Positions 26,401 to 34,321 of a stretch of 64,000 nt of DNA are shown one piece after another. The position numbers and the translations under genes were made by a program. The stretch's first letter is position 1. Every line of letters begins with the position of its first letter. A model generated the notes under the pieces. The model saw only the letters and a program-made list of their open reading frames with translations. It was not told the origin of the DNA and ran no database searches. Source of the DNA: an uncultured Eubacteriales bacterium (GTDB taxonomy: Bacteria > Bacillota > Clostridia > Christensenellales > Aristaeellaceae); the NCBI GenBank assembly GCA_900542445.1, contig UQNN01000006.1:1-64000 (forward strand), written 5' to 3'.

Positions 26401-27775
26401 GTCCGTTGCGAATGCGAACCGCGCCGATTTCCACAATGCGGCACTTACGCGGGTTCAGGCCCGTGGTTTCAAAGTCCACCACGACGATATCGTCCGTCAG
26501 CGGCCTGTCGTCGCCGTCCTTGACAACGACGGTCACGTCGGTCAGATAGCCCTCCATGCCCGGAATGAGCTTGATTTTGTTCTTCTTTGCCGCGCCGAAG
26601 GCTTCCGGAAACGCCTGCACGACGCCGTGATCCGTGATGGCGACGGCCGGGTGTCCCCACTGCGCCGCGCGCTTAATCAGGTCGCTGGCGGAGGAAACCG
26701 CGTCCATCTCGCTCATGTTGGTGTGCATGTGCAGCTCAATGCGCTTGCGCTCGGCGTTATCCTGCCGCATGGGCTTTTCGCGCGCGTCAATATCGTTGAC
26801 CATCACAACCAGCCCGTGTTCAAAGCTGTCCATCTTCACGTCGCCGCGCACGGCCAGCCATTTGCCCTCCTTGACGGCGGCAATCACATCCTCAACGGCC
26901 TTTTTTTCCTCTTCCGTCGGCGGACGGTCGTCGTCCTCCTGCGCATTGCCGAAGCGGCCCTTTCTGGGCTTATAACGCAAAAACGTCTTGCACTTGATGG
27001 TATTCGTGTAATCCGTCAACGCGAAGGAAAGCAGCTGCATTTCGCCGCCGCGCAGTTCGCGCGTTTCCACCGCCAGCACCTCGCCGCAGATGGTCAGCTT
27101 GCTGGCCTCTTCGGTCAATTCGCTGATAGGCAGCGGCTCGGCGGTGATCGGCCGGCCGAAAATCGCCTTGGGCTTTTCTTTGACGGCTTTCACTTCTTGG
27201 GCGGCAACCTGTTCACTCTGCGTCTTGATCATCGCGGCGACGGCCTGTTCATCCTCGGCCTTGCGGCGTCGGCGAATCTCTTCGAGCTGCTCTTCGCGCA
27301 GCTTGACCGCTTGAAAGACGACGTGCACCTGAGTCACAAACACGTTTTCGACCAGCTGCTCGATGTATTTGTCCACGCCGGACTGCGCGAGGAATTTCGG
27401 CGCAATATCCTGCGGCACGAGCACGCTGAGCACATCGCCCTTGCATTCCAGCGTCGCGTCGTTCATAAACGGCGCGCCGGAAGGATGGCGGCGCTTGACG
27501 CAACGCAGGATAAACGGCGCGTATTTCTGCGGATCGCTCAGAAAATCCTGCGCCAGCTGCGGCGAACGAATGATGAGCTTGACCCGCGTCGGCGCGAAAT
27601 TGCGCCGCATGGCGCGCTGTGCCGCCAGAAACGGTCTTTCCTCCACCAACATATCCGAAGAAAAAAAGACCGATATCTCGTCGCCCGCCTTGCTGGCCGT
27701 CACGCGCTCCAGGGTCAAATGCCCCCTCAGCTCCTGTGCCGCCCCTTCAAGCAAACCTTCCCACTGCTGTGCCAC
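23429..27775 (-). CDS. polC: DNA polymerase III PolC, replicative alpha subunit
   Basis: 1448 residues in PolC order: N-terminal domain and OB fold, PHP domain part 1 (IELHMHTNMSEMDAVSSASD and AITDHGVVQAFPE), inserted DEDDh proofreading exonuclease (VVVDFETTGLNP ... HNAKFDYSFL ... HDARATAHML), rest of PHP, then the polymerase core with the catalytic aspartates in VPDIDLNFSG, a zinc-finger cluster CPKCKWY...CPQCGED, and helix-hairpin-helix and tail. It is the leading-strand replicase of low-GC Gram-positives. GTG 27775 is the likely start; AAGGAG is 13 bases away, a poor spacing, so initiation may be weak. Confidence 0.97.
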   Translation of the reverse strand: MAQQWEGLLEGAAQELRGHLTLERVTASKAGDEISVFFSSDMLVEERPFLAAQRAMRRNFAPTRVKLIIRSPQLAQDFLSDPQKYAPFILRCVKRRHPSGAPFMNDATLECKGDVLSVLVPQDIAPKFLAQSGVDKYIEQLVENVFVTQVHVVFQAVKLREEQLEEIRRRRKAEDEQAVAAMIKTQSEQVAAQEVKAVKEKPKAIFGRPITAEPLPISELTEEASKLTICGEVLAVETRELRGGEMQLLSFALTDYTNTIKCKTFLRYKPRKGRFGNAQEDDDRPPTEEEKKAVEDVIAAVKEGKWLAVRGDVKMDSFEHGLVVMVNDIDAREKPMRQDNAERKRIELHMHTNMSEMDAVSSASDLIKRAAQWGHPAVAITDHGVVQAFPEAFGAAKKNKIKLIPGMEGYLTDVTVVVKDGDDRPLTDDIVVVDFETTGLNPRKCRIVEIGAVRIRNGQVVEEYSRFVNPMEPIPEEVSNLTHITDAMVADANPAEIEIPKLLEFIGGAAFAAHNAKFDYSFLTEECSRLGIEIHMPVIDTLEFSRRMYPSLKSHRLGAVCKSLGISLKNAHRAVHDARATAHMLNRMLDTAKEKGVTRLNEINSALTGGAIGDSYHIILLAAEQDGITNLNKIVSEGHLNYFSRKPHTPREILQKYRKGIIVGSACEAGELFRAVVDGKNDTELKRIARFYDYLEIQPIGNNAFMLREGMAEDEEQLRDFNRKIVWLGEELGIPVCATGDVHFLDPKDGKFRAIIQAAHGFKDADNQPPLYFKTTQEMLDEFSYLGKAKAEEVVIDNPAKIAARIGEVGLYPKHPEGKETFQPYWPDAADNIRNLCEEQIREWFGDNPPEIVVARKEKELSSILGYGYGTLYNIAEKLVKKSNADGYLVGSRGSVGSSYVAHLVGISEVNALPPHYRCPKCKWYTFDVDRSKYKVGVDLPPMKCPQCGEDLFRDGFDIPFEVFLGFKGDKVPDIDLNFSGVYQPRAHAYIEELFGKGYCYRAGTIGTLADKTAYGYVKKYCEERNLTLSEAEMNRLALGCVGVKRTTGQHPAGMVVLPKEYEIQQFVAIQHPANDMTSPVITTHYDFGSMHDVLVKLDVLGHDDPTMIRMLMDLTGIDARTLPLTDPDVISLFSGTEALGVTPEQIGSKTGTYGVPEFGTKFVRQMLEETHPTTMEELIRISGLSHGTDVWIGNAQEIIKAGIAPLASCICCRDDIMNALIDYGVAPKMSFDTMESVRKGRGLKPEMEEAMIEHNVPAWFIDSCKKIKYMFPKGHAVAYVTMALRIAWYKVHRPAAYYCAYYTVRADCFDASVLGGSLESIRGRYKEMEANSKDLTQKDKDLMIIMELVIEMLCRGIKLAPVDLYKSDATKFQVVDDQTIRMPFNALPGLGEAAAQSIVDAREQSPFISIEDLRNRTKISASLIDLLREGGCLGNLPESNQTTLFSF

Positions 27776-27787
27776 TGTACGTCACCA

Positions 27788-27825
27788 ACTCCTTCAGTCA
27801 GCTTCGCTGAGGGACTGTCAGGCTT
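27788..27825 (+). repeat. Interspersed repeat, family 1, partial copy
   Basis: ACTCCTTCAGTCAGCTTCGCTGA (27788-27810) matches the left end of the element at 37346 with one change in the 13-base terminal motif and continues like the copy at 57200. It covers the region just before polC and includes its ribosome-binding site on the other strand. Confidence 0.6.
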
Positions 27826-27867
27826 AAACCAAACATTTCAGGAAACAAATATCTAAGCATTTTTAGA

Positions 27868-27935
27868 TATGGGGCTTTGCCCCATCGCCCCACCAAAGGG
27901 CTTTCCGATCGCCCTTTGGAAACCTTCGGGCACAA
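27868..27935. repeat. Interspersed GC-rich repeat, family 2
   Basis: ATGGGGCTTTGCCCCATCGCCCCACC is followed by palindromic AAAGGGC..GCCCTTT. It matches the copy at 12004-12085 in the opposite orientation. Confidence 0.55.
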
Positions 27936-28036
27936 ATACTTCGTTTTTTTCTTGAAATGTCGGCGTTGTTAGCTTGATAGCCCCATTCGCAATCCGAAAA
28001 CTTTCAAATTCCATCCGTTCAAATGCGCTTCTCATA

Positions 28037-28066
28037 CCAAAAGCCTCCCTCTGAGAGGGAGGTTGG
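28037..28066 (-). terminator. Hairpin after the AT-rich small gene; repeat-derived
   Basis: On the minus strand CCTCCCT/AGGGAGG with a short loop is followed by CTTTTGG. The motif is the same GAGGGAGGCTTTTGG sequence seen in family 1 repeats, so a repeat may have been recruited as a terminator. Confidence 0.5.
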
Positions 28067-28067
28067 A

Positions 28068-28379
28068 TTATTGATCGTATGCTTGCCATTCTTCCAATTG
28101 TTCAACCCTTTGATCAAGTTTTTGAATTCGCGTTGAACACATTTTTGCATATTTCTGCATTTTCAAATCCGGAAGGCATATAACATACACAAATCCCAGA
28201 ATACCAAGCAATGCGCCTGTAAAGAAATAACCCACATATCCCTTTTTTTCAGCCAGCTTAAAGCATAGAATCCCGATAATTGTTCTTTGAATAAACCAAA
28301 TCAGAAACAACAAAAATCCACCATTAGATATTATTCTATCAATTTCTGAAATAATTTGATCATATACATAGTGATTCAT
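28068..28379 (-). CDS. Small AT-rich membrane protein of unknown function
   Basis: 103 residues: two hydrophobic segments (about residues 20-42 and 50-70, FLLFLIWFIQRTIIGIL and GYFFTGALLGILGFVYVICL), then a charged C-terminal helix with heptad-like leucines (TRIQKLDQRVEQLEEW). No family is recognised. Base composition is clearly AT-richer than both neighbours and codons such as ATA and AAA are common, which points to recent acquisition. It begins 26 bases after ispG; the ribosome site is weak. Confidence 0.6.
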   Translation of the reverse strand: MNHYVYDQIISEIDRIISNGGFLLFLIWFIQRTIIGILCFKLAEKKGYVGYFFTGALLGILGFVYVICLPDLKMQKYAKMCSTRIQKLDQRVEQLEEWQAYDQ

Positions 28380-28405
28380 GTGCTTCTCTCGCTTTCTCTC
28401 GCAAA

Positions 28406-29455
28406 TCAGAGCATCTTATGAATCTCGTCAATCAAAATCTGCGCCAGATCGCCGGTCACCTTCTGCGGCTGCTGACCCTTTTTGATGAGCAGACCCGCGC
28501 CGTTTCCGCCGCCGCAGATGCCGATATCCGCCTCGCGTCCCTCGCCGGGGCCGTTGACCACGCAGCCCATGACGGCCACTTTAAACGGCACGTTTACGCC
28601 CTTGAGTTCTTCCTGCACGCGGCGCATGATTCCGCCCACGTCGATGCAGGTGCGTCCGCAGGTCGGGCAGGAGACATACTGCACGAAGTTCTTGCGCAGC
28701 CCCACGTCCTGCAAAATCTCAATGCCTGCCGGCGGTTCAAGACACGGATCGCCTGTCAGCGAAACGCGAATCGTATCGCCGATACCGTCCAGCAGCAGCG
28801 AACCGATGCCGATGGCGCTCTTGATTTTCCCCTGTTCCGGCAGACCCGCTTCGGTCACGCCCAGGTGCAGCGGATAATCGCACTGCGCGCTGGCCAGCCG
28901 ATAAGCCGCGACGGTATCCGGCACGTTGCTCGCCTTCATGGAGAGCACCATGTCGTAAAAGCCGCAGTTTTCCAGCATTTTTGCATGCGCCAGCGCGCTT
29001 TCCACCATGCCCTGCGGGGTCGGCCCGCCGTATTTGGCCAGGATATCCTTCTCCACCGAGCCGGAGTTCACACCAATGCGCACCGGAATGTGATGGGCCT
29101 TCACACAGTCGGCGAGAATACGCACGTTCTTCTCTCCGCCGATGTTGCCGGGGTTAATGCGCAGTTTGTGAATGCCGTTTTCCACCGCCTTGATGGCGAG
29201 CTTGTAATCAAAATGAATGTCGGCGACCAGCGGAACGGGGCTCCCGTCCACCAGCGCGCGCACCGCTTCGGCGCATGCCTCGTTGTAAACGGATACGCGA
29301 ACGATATCCGCGCCCGCCACCGTCAGCGCGCGGATCTGGGAGAGCGTCGCCTCCACGTCCGCCGTGTCCGTATTGGTCATCGACTGTACGCTGACCGGCG
29401 CGCCCCCGCCGATGAGGACGTTTCCGGCCTTGACCTGCCTTGTCTTTGTGCTCAT
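28406..29455 (-). CDS. ispG: 4-hydroxy-3-methylbut-2-enyl diphosphate synthase
   Basis: 349 residues with a TIM-barrel N-part (SVQSMTNTDTADVEATLSQIR, LRINPGNIGG) and a C-terminal 4Fe-4S domain with Cys in SCPTCGRTCID and MGCVVNGPGE. It performs the penultimate step of the MEP isoprenoid route. It follows rseP and dxr in one operon that also supplies undecaprenyl diphosphate through uppS. Confidence 0.97.
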   Translation of the reverse strand: MSTKTRQVKAGNVLIGGGAPVSVQSMTNTDTADVEATLSQIRALTVAGADIVRVSVYNEACAEAVRALVDGSPVPLVADIHFDYKLAIKAVENGIHKLRINPGNIGGEKNVRILADCVKAHHIPVRIGVNSGSVEKDILAKYGGPTPQGMVESALAHAKMLENCGFYDMVLSMKASNVPDTVAAYRLASAQCDYPLHLGVTEAGLPEQGKIKSAIGIGSLLLDGIGDTIRVSLTGDPCLEPPAGIEILQDVGLRKNFVQYVSCPTCGRTCIDVGGIMRRVQEELKGVNVPFKVAVMGCVVNGPGEGREADIGICGGGNGAGLLIKKGQQPQKVTGDLAQILIDEIHKML

Positions 29456-29466
29456 GTGTTTCTCCC

Positions 29467-30489
29467 TCAGCCCTTCACAAAAAATCGTATAATATCTTTG
29501 TACGTCAGCAGCACCATCAGCCCCATCAGCAGCGCAAAGCCTGCCAGATGAATCGCGCCTTCCAGCTCGCGCTTGACGGGCTTGCGGCGAATCGCTTCCA
29601 CCAGCAGAAACAGCAGTCGGCTTCCGTCCAGTCCCGGAATCGGGAGCAGGTTCATCACGCCGAGGTTGACACTGATCAGCGCCAGCATTTCCAGATAGAC
29701 CTCAAAGCCACCCTGCCGCGTGACTTCCTGAATGACGTAGATCGTGCCGACCGGGCCGGTCATATCGTCCACGCCCTTCCCTCTGAACACCATGTTCTTG
29801 AGCGCGTCCAGAATCGTCTTTACGCTTTCGATGTTGTATTGCACCGAGAACGGAATGCTGCTCCAAATCGGCAGGCGCATGTTCTCCCTGCCAAAGGAAA
29901 AGCCGACGCGATAACGTCCATCATCCTCGTCGTAAAACGGCGTTATTGTCAAATCCAGCGTCTGGCCGTCCCGTCTGACGGTCAACGTCACCGCATCGCC
30001 GTTTGAATCCGCAATCGCCTGTGCAACCGCATTGGAATCAGCTGTCTCCATACCGTCCACAGCCAGAATTTCGTCGCCGATCTCCAATCCGGCCATCTGC
30101 GCATTTTCTTCCAGCTTCGCTACCTTCGGCACGACGACGCTCACGCCGCACAGGCTCATGAACAGCGCGATCACCAGAAACGCAATCACAAAATTCATCA
30201 GCGGCCCGCTGAAATCCGTGACCGCGCGCTTCCAAACCGCCTGGTTGTTAAACGCACGCGGGTCGGGGCGATCCTCGTCCTCGCCGTAAAACTGGCAATA
30301 GCCGCCGATAGGCAGCAGGCGAATGGAAAACTGCGTGCCCTTTCTGCTCTTCCATTTGGCAATCAGCGGACCCATACCCATCGAAAATTCCTGCACGCTG
30401 ATGCCACAGGCGCGAGCCGCCCAGAAATGCCCCGCCTCGTGCGCGATAATCAGCACGCCGAGCAGCAGCAGCGCCAGAATCACATACAT
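29467..30489 (-). CDS. rseP: RIP site-2 zinc metalloprotease
   Basis: 340 residues, polytopic. HEAGH (residues 17-21) in the first membrane span and LPIPGLDGSRL in a late span form the zinc site; a PDZ domain lies between (LEIGDEILAVDGMETADSNAV). Such proteases cleave membrane-embedded anti-sigma factors or leftover signal peptides. The place between dxr and ispG is standard in Firmicutes. Confidence 0.95.
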   Translation of the reverse strand: MYVILALLLLGVLIIAHEAGHFWAARACGISVQEFSMGMGPLIAKWKSRKGTQFSIRLLPIGGYCQFYGEDEDRPDPRAFNNQAVWKRAVTDFSGPLMNFVIAFLVIALFMSLCGVSVVVPKVAKLEENAQMAGLEIGDEILAVDGMETADSNAVAQAIADSNGDAVTLTVRRDGQTLDLTITPFYDEDDGRYRVGFSFGRENMRLPIWSSIPFSVQYNIESVKTILDALKNMVFRGKGVDDMTGPVGTIYVIQEVTRQGGFEVYLEMLALISVNLGVMNLLPIPGLDGSRLLFLLVEAIRRKPVKRELEGAIHLAGFALLMGLMVLLTYKDIIRFFVKG

Positions 30490-30510
30490 GAAAAGAAAGC
30501 ACCTCCCGCG

Positions 30511-31662
30511 TTATGCCTCAAACCGACTCATCAACGCCGCAGCCTTCTGCCTTGCGGCGCGATCGCATTCAAACACCTGTTCAAGCGTCGGATGAGTAAT
30601 GACCGGCACGGCCTGCATCGTCTCTTCCACCAGACGCGCAATCGCGCCGAAGGGAATTTTCTCGTGCAGGAACGCGTCCACCGCAACTTCGTTCGCACCG
30701 TTGAGCACCGCGCTCATCGAGCCGCCGACGGCCAGCGCGTCATACGCCAGTTTGAGGCCGGGGAAACGATTGTAATCCGGCTGTTCAAAGGTCAGCGCGT
30801 TCATCTGCGTGAAATCCAGCCGCTTGCCTCCGGTCGGCAGTCTCTCCGGCCAGCTCATCGCGTAGAGAATCGGCAAACGCATATCTGGCGTGCCCAGCTG
30901 CGCCATTACCGCGCCGTCCGCGTATTCGACCATAGAATGTATGACGCTCTGCGGATGAATCAGCACATCGATTTTCTCAGCGGGCATGTCGAACAGCCAG
31001 CGCGCCTCGATGACCTCCAGCGCCTTGTTCATCATCGACGCGGAATCGATGGTGATCTTGCGGCCCATGCTCCAATTCGGGTGCTTGAGCGCCTGTTCCG
31101 GCCGCGCGTTGTAGATGTCTTCCTTTTTCCATGTGCGGAACGGGCCGCCGCTCGCCGTCAGAATCAGGCGGGTCGGCGTATTGCCCTGCGCGCCCTGCAA
31201 ACACTGGAAAATGGCGCTGTGCTCGCTGTCCACCGGCAGCAGCGGGTGCCCCGCTTTTTTCGCCGCCTCCGTCACCAGTTCGCCGCCCGCGACGAGCGGC
31301 TCCTTGTTGGCCAGCAGCACGCGTTTGCCGCAGGCAAGCGTTTCCATCACCGCCGCCAGCCCGACCACACCCACGACCGAGACAAGCACATCGTCCGCAT
31401 CGCACGCGTGCACCACATCCAGCAGCACGTTTTCGCCGAACATCCACTGGCAGCTGTTTTTGATATCCGCCGGAATTTCCTTCGGCTCGACGGAAAGCGC
31501 CGCAATCTTCGGATGGAACTGGCGCACCTGTTCAAAGAGCTTTTCGCTTGAGCTGTGTGCCACCAACGCGGTGACGGCAAAGCGGTCGCTGTGGCGCGCC
31601 GCCACGTCGAGCGCCTGCGTGCCAATGGAACCCGTAGAACCCAATATCGCCAACTTTCGCAT
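30511..31662 (-). CDS. dxr: 1-deoxy-D-xylulose 5-phosphate reductoisomerase
   Basis: 383 residues: NADPH-binding GSTGSIGTQALDV, LLANKEPLVAGGELV, catalytic ASGGPFR, DSASMMNKALEVIEA and IHPQSVIHSMVEY. It is the first committed step of the MEP pathway. ATG 31662 has GGAGG 6 bases upstream; the frame is open upstream but has no matching homology. Confidence 0.97.
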   Translation of the reverse strand: MRKLAILGSTGSIGTQALDVAARHSDRFAVTALVAHSSSEKLFEQVRQFHPKIAALSVEPKEIPADIKNSCQWMFGENVLLDVVHACDADDVLVSVVGVVGLAAVMETLACGKRVLLANKEPLVAGGELVTEAAKKAGHPLLPVDSEHSAIFQCLQGAQGNTPTRLILTASGGPFRTWKKEDIYNARPEQALKHPNWSMGRKITIDSASMMNKALEVIEARWLFDMPAEKIDVLIHPQSVIHSMVEYADGAVMAQLGTPDMRLPILYAMSWPERLPTGGKRLDFTQMNALTFEQPDYNRFPGLKLAYDALAVGGSMSAVLNGANEVAVDAFLHEKIPFGAIARLVEETMQAVPVITHPTLEQVFECDRAARQKAAALMSRFEA

Positions 31663-31715
31663 ATTTGCCTCCGTTTTTCGCATAAGCCATGCGTATTTCA
31701 GCCGCATATACCGCT

Positions 31716-32522
31716 TTAAAGCACCAGCGTGTAGCAATACATCACAATCAGGGTGAAAATCACGCTGTCAAACCTGTCCATCACGCCGCCGTGGCCGGGG
31801 AAAATCTTGCCGTAATCCTTGATTCCGCTGTGGCGCTTGAGCAGCGACGCGGAAAGGTCGCCGATTTCGCCCGCCACCGAGCCGATCAGGCCCAGCGCAA
31901 TGGCCGCCGGAATCCCCGGCATCGGCATGTGGAACGCGTATACAAACACCGCGCGGCAGATCAGGCCGCCGATTGTGCCGCCAACCACGCCGAAAATCGC
32001 GCCTTCCACCGTCTTTTTGGGGCTGACGTTCGGGCAGAGCTTGTGTTTACCCATCGCCCGGCCGCCGAAATACGCCGCGCCGTCGCCGACATAGGCAATC
32101 GCAAACGCCATCGTAATCAGCGCAATCCCCGGCACCACGCCGTAGGTGCTATTCATCATCATCATAAACATGGACATCGGCAGAAAGCAGGTGAACAGCG
32201 GGTATACCGACGCCGCCGCATCCGGGAACGTCGGCTTTTCTCGCAGCATGACACCCGTCATCGAAATGCCCATCGCCGCCACAACCAGCAGCAGCGGATC
32301 GAGCACGCCCATCACGCGGCTCAGCGGCCACATCGCGACCGCCGCCGCATAGCCACCCCATGTGCAGACGTTGTAGCCCGCTTTGCCCAGCGCGCGATAG
32401 CACTCCCGCATCGCGATGATCGTCAGCAGGGCGATCACCAGCTCGGCGAACCAGCCGCGCACGACCAGCACAAAGATGAGAAACGGCACGCCGACAGCCG
32501 CGGTAATCAGGCGAGTCTTCAT
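31716..32522 (-). CDS. cdsA: Phosphatidate cytidylyltransferase
   Basis: 268 residues with about seven or eight membrane spans and the C-terminal signature SLLKRHSGIKDYGKIFPGHGGVMDRFDS. It makes CDP-diacylglycerol for phospholipid synthesis. It lies between uppS and dxr, the common order. Confidence 0.95.
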   Translation of the reverse strand: MKTRLITAAVGVPFLIFVLVVRGWFAELVIALLTIIAMRECYRALGKAGYNVCTWGGYAAAVAMWPLSRVMGVLDPLLLVVAAMGISMTGVMLREKPTFPDAAASVYPLFTCFLPMSMFMMMMNSTYGVVPGIALITMAFAIAYVGDGAAYFGGRAMGKHKLCPNVSPKKTVEGAIFGVVGGTIGGLICRAVFVYAFHMPMPGIPAAIALGLIGSVAGEIGDLSASLLKRHSGIKDYGKIFPGHGGVMDRFDSVIFTLIVMYCYTLVL

Positions 32523-32536
32523 AAAATCCTTCTTTC

Positions 32537-33307
32537 TTATACGCCGCCGAACCGGCGATTTCTTTTCGCATACGCCAGCAGCGCTTCATCATAGGCATGA
32601 CGGTCGAAATCCGGCCAGAGCGTATCGGTCTGATAAAACTCCGCATATGCCAGCTGATAGAGCAGGAAATTGCTCAGCCGCATCTCTCCGCTCGTCCGAA
32701 TCAGAAAATCCACATCCGGCAGTCCGGCCGTATACAATTCGCTTTCAAACGCTTTGCGGTCGATGTCCTCCGGCTTCATGTCGCCGTTTGCCACATGTTC
32801 CGCCAGTTTCTGCGCCGCGCGGATGATTTCCTGCTGACCGCCGTAATTCAGCGCGATATTCAGCTGCAACCCCGTGTTCCCGTGCGTGCGGCGGATGGCG
32901 GCGTGCAGCGCGTCCTGCTGCTTTTCCAGCCCCTTGGGCATGCCGTCAATGTCGCCCAGAATGCGAATACGCACGTTTTTCTCGTTCAGTTCGTCGATCT
33001 CACTGGTAAAGTATTGCAGCAAAAGCCGCATCAGCGCGCCGACTTCCTCGGCCGAGCGCTTCCAGTTTTCAGCCGAAAACGCATAAATGGTCAACGCCTC
33101 GATGCCCAGTTCGTCGGAATACTTGATGATTTCACGCAGCGCCTCTACGCCGGCCTTGTGGCCGAATGTGCGCGGCATGCCGCGCTTCTGCGCCCAGCGG
33201 CCGTTGCCGTCCATGATGATCGCCACGTGGCGCGGCAGAAATTCCCTGTCCAGCTCCTTTGCCGAGACGACAGGCGCTTTGCTTTCATTTTGGCCCATAA
33301 CTGCCAT
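32537..33307 (-). CDS. uppS: Isoprenyl transferase (undecaprenyl diphosphate synthase)
   Basis: 256 residues with HVAIIMDGNGRWA (diphosphate-binding loop), GHKAGVEALREI, YAFSAENWKR and DFLIRTSGEMRLSNFLLYQLAYAE. It builds the C55 lipid carrier for wall synthesis. AGGGGG precedes ATG 33307. Confidence 0.96.
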   Translation of the reverse strand: MAVMGQNESKAPVVSAKELDREFLPRHVAIIMDGNGRWAQKRGMPRTFGHKAGVEALREIIKYSDELGIEALTIYAFSAENWKRSAEEVGALMRLLLQYFTSEIDELNEKNVRIRILGDIDGMPKGLEKQQDALHAAIRRTHGNTGLQLNIALNYGGQQEIIRAAQKLAEHVANGDMKPEDIDRKAFESELYTAGLPDVDFLIRTSGEMRLSNFLLYQLAYAEFYQTDTLWPDFDRHAYDEALLAYAKRNRRFGGV

Positions 33308-33421
33308 ATCTATCCCCCTGCCGCCGCACTCATCTGCAATCGGCGGTCCTTATTTTTGTTTTAATCCAAAAGGCGGGCCTCGCAGAGCGCCGCTCCGACG
33401 AAACCCGCCGTGTCTGTCTGT

Positions 33422-33628
33422 TTACGGTTGCGGATCGGAAATCGGGTCGAGAAACCGCGCGGCCACGAGCTTTTTGCCGTCGTCCGAGGCATACACAACG
33501 CGCAATTTGCCTCCGTCCCGCTTTTCGCGGCGCGGCGCATACGTTTCGCTTACCTGCGGATGAACGCCTTCTTCGCTCAGAATCGCCTCAGCCTGCTTCA
33601 AAGGCAGCCCAAGCAGCTGCGTTCTCAT
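33422..33628 (-). CDS. Small PASTA-like protein of unknown function
   Basis: 68 residues with no signal peptide. LLGLPLKQAEAILSEEGV followed by a short beta segment LRVVYASDDGKKLVAARFL resembles a single PASTA-type fold (helix after Leu-x-Gly, then strands), but without the usual Val-Pro start. The ATG overlaps the frr stop in a four-base ATGA (33625-33628), so it is a real, coupled gene; a 114-base gap then leads to uppS. Function unknown. Confidence 0.7.
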   Translation of the reverse strand: MRTQLLGLPLKQAEAILSEEGVHPQVSETYAPRREKRDGGKLRVVYASDDGKKLVAARFLDPISDPQP

Positions 33629-34188
33629 TTGACCTCCATGATCTCCTTTTCCTTCTCGGCGTCGATCTTGTCGATGTCCTTGATCGCCGCGTCGGTCAGC
33701 TTCTGGATGTCCTCTTCGGCCTTCTTCTGGTCGTCCTCGGTGATTTCGCTGTTCTTCTTGAGCTTCTTCACCTGATCGACCGCGTCGCGGCGGATGGAAC
33801 GGATCGCCACCTTGCTTTCCTCAGAGGTCTTGCGCACAAGCTTGGTCAGCTCCTTGCGGCGCTCCTCGGTCAACTCCGGCAGCATCAGGCGGATCACCTT
33901 GCCATCGTTGGACGGCGTAAGCCCTAGGTCGCTGGCCTGAATCGCCTTGGAGATATCCTTCACCATCTTCGCGTCCCACGGATTGATCTGAAGCACGCGC
34001 GGTTCCGGCGCAGAGATGTTAGCCACATTCTTGAGCGGGGTCGGCGTGCCGTAGTAATCCACTGTGATGCGATCGAGCAGCTGCGGGTTCGCACGTCCGG
34101 CGCGGATGGCCATCAGGTCGCTGCGAAGCACGTCCTTGGTCTTTTCCATCTTGGTTTTTGCGTTATTCTGGATTTCGGTAATCGTCAT
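33625..34188 (-). CDS. frr: Ribosome recycling factor
   Basis: 187 residues, three-helix bundle plus a small domain: RSDLMAIRAGRANPQLLDRITVDYYG, EPRVLQINPWD and IRLMLPELTEERRKELTKLVRK. It splits post-termination ribosomes with EF-G. GGAGG is upstream, and the gene has its own promoter after the pyrH terminator. Confidence 0.97.
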   Translation of the reverse strand: MTITEIQNNAKTKMEKTKDVLRSDLMAIRAGRANPQLLDRITVDYYGTPTPLKNVANISAPEPRVLQINPWDAKMVKDISKAIQASDLGLTPSNDGKVIRLMLPELTEERRKELTKLVRKTSEESKVAIRSIRRDAVDQVKKLKKNSEITEDDQKKAEEDIQKLTDAAIKDIDKIDAEKEKEIMEVK

Positions 34189-34219
34189 GGGAGATACCTC
34201 CTCGAATTTCTTTTTCTAT

Positions 34220-34249
34220 ATTTTACCCCACAACCCTATCATTTGGCAA
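34220..34249 (-). promoter_or_regulatory. Promoter before frr
   Basis: Minus-strand TTGCCA (34244-34249), an 18-base spacer and TAAAAT (34220-34225), downstream of the pyrH terminator. Confidence 0.6.
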
Positions 34250-34265
34250 GCCCTTTTGCGTAAAC

Positions 34266-34300
34266 AATCAAAACAGCCGAAGCGAATGCCCCGGCTGTTT
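34266..34300 (-). terminator. Terminator of pyrH
   Basis: AAACAGCCG pairs with CGGCTGTTT (34271-34300), followed on the minus strand by a modest TGATTGTTT tract. Confidence 0.68.
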
Positions 34301-34321
34301 GAAAGAAACCCTTTTGTATGC

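Noticed and set aside
27853..28089. 78-codon minus-strand open frame next to the AT-rich gene
   Set aside because: It runs through a family 2 repeat palindrome, has no ribosome site and no homology that I recognise.
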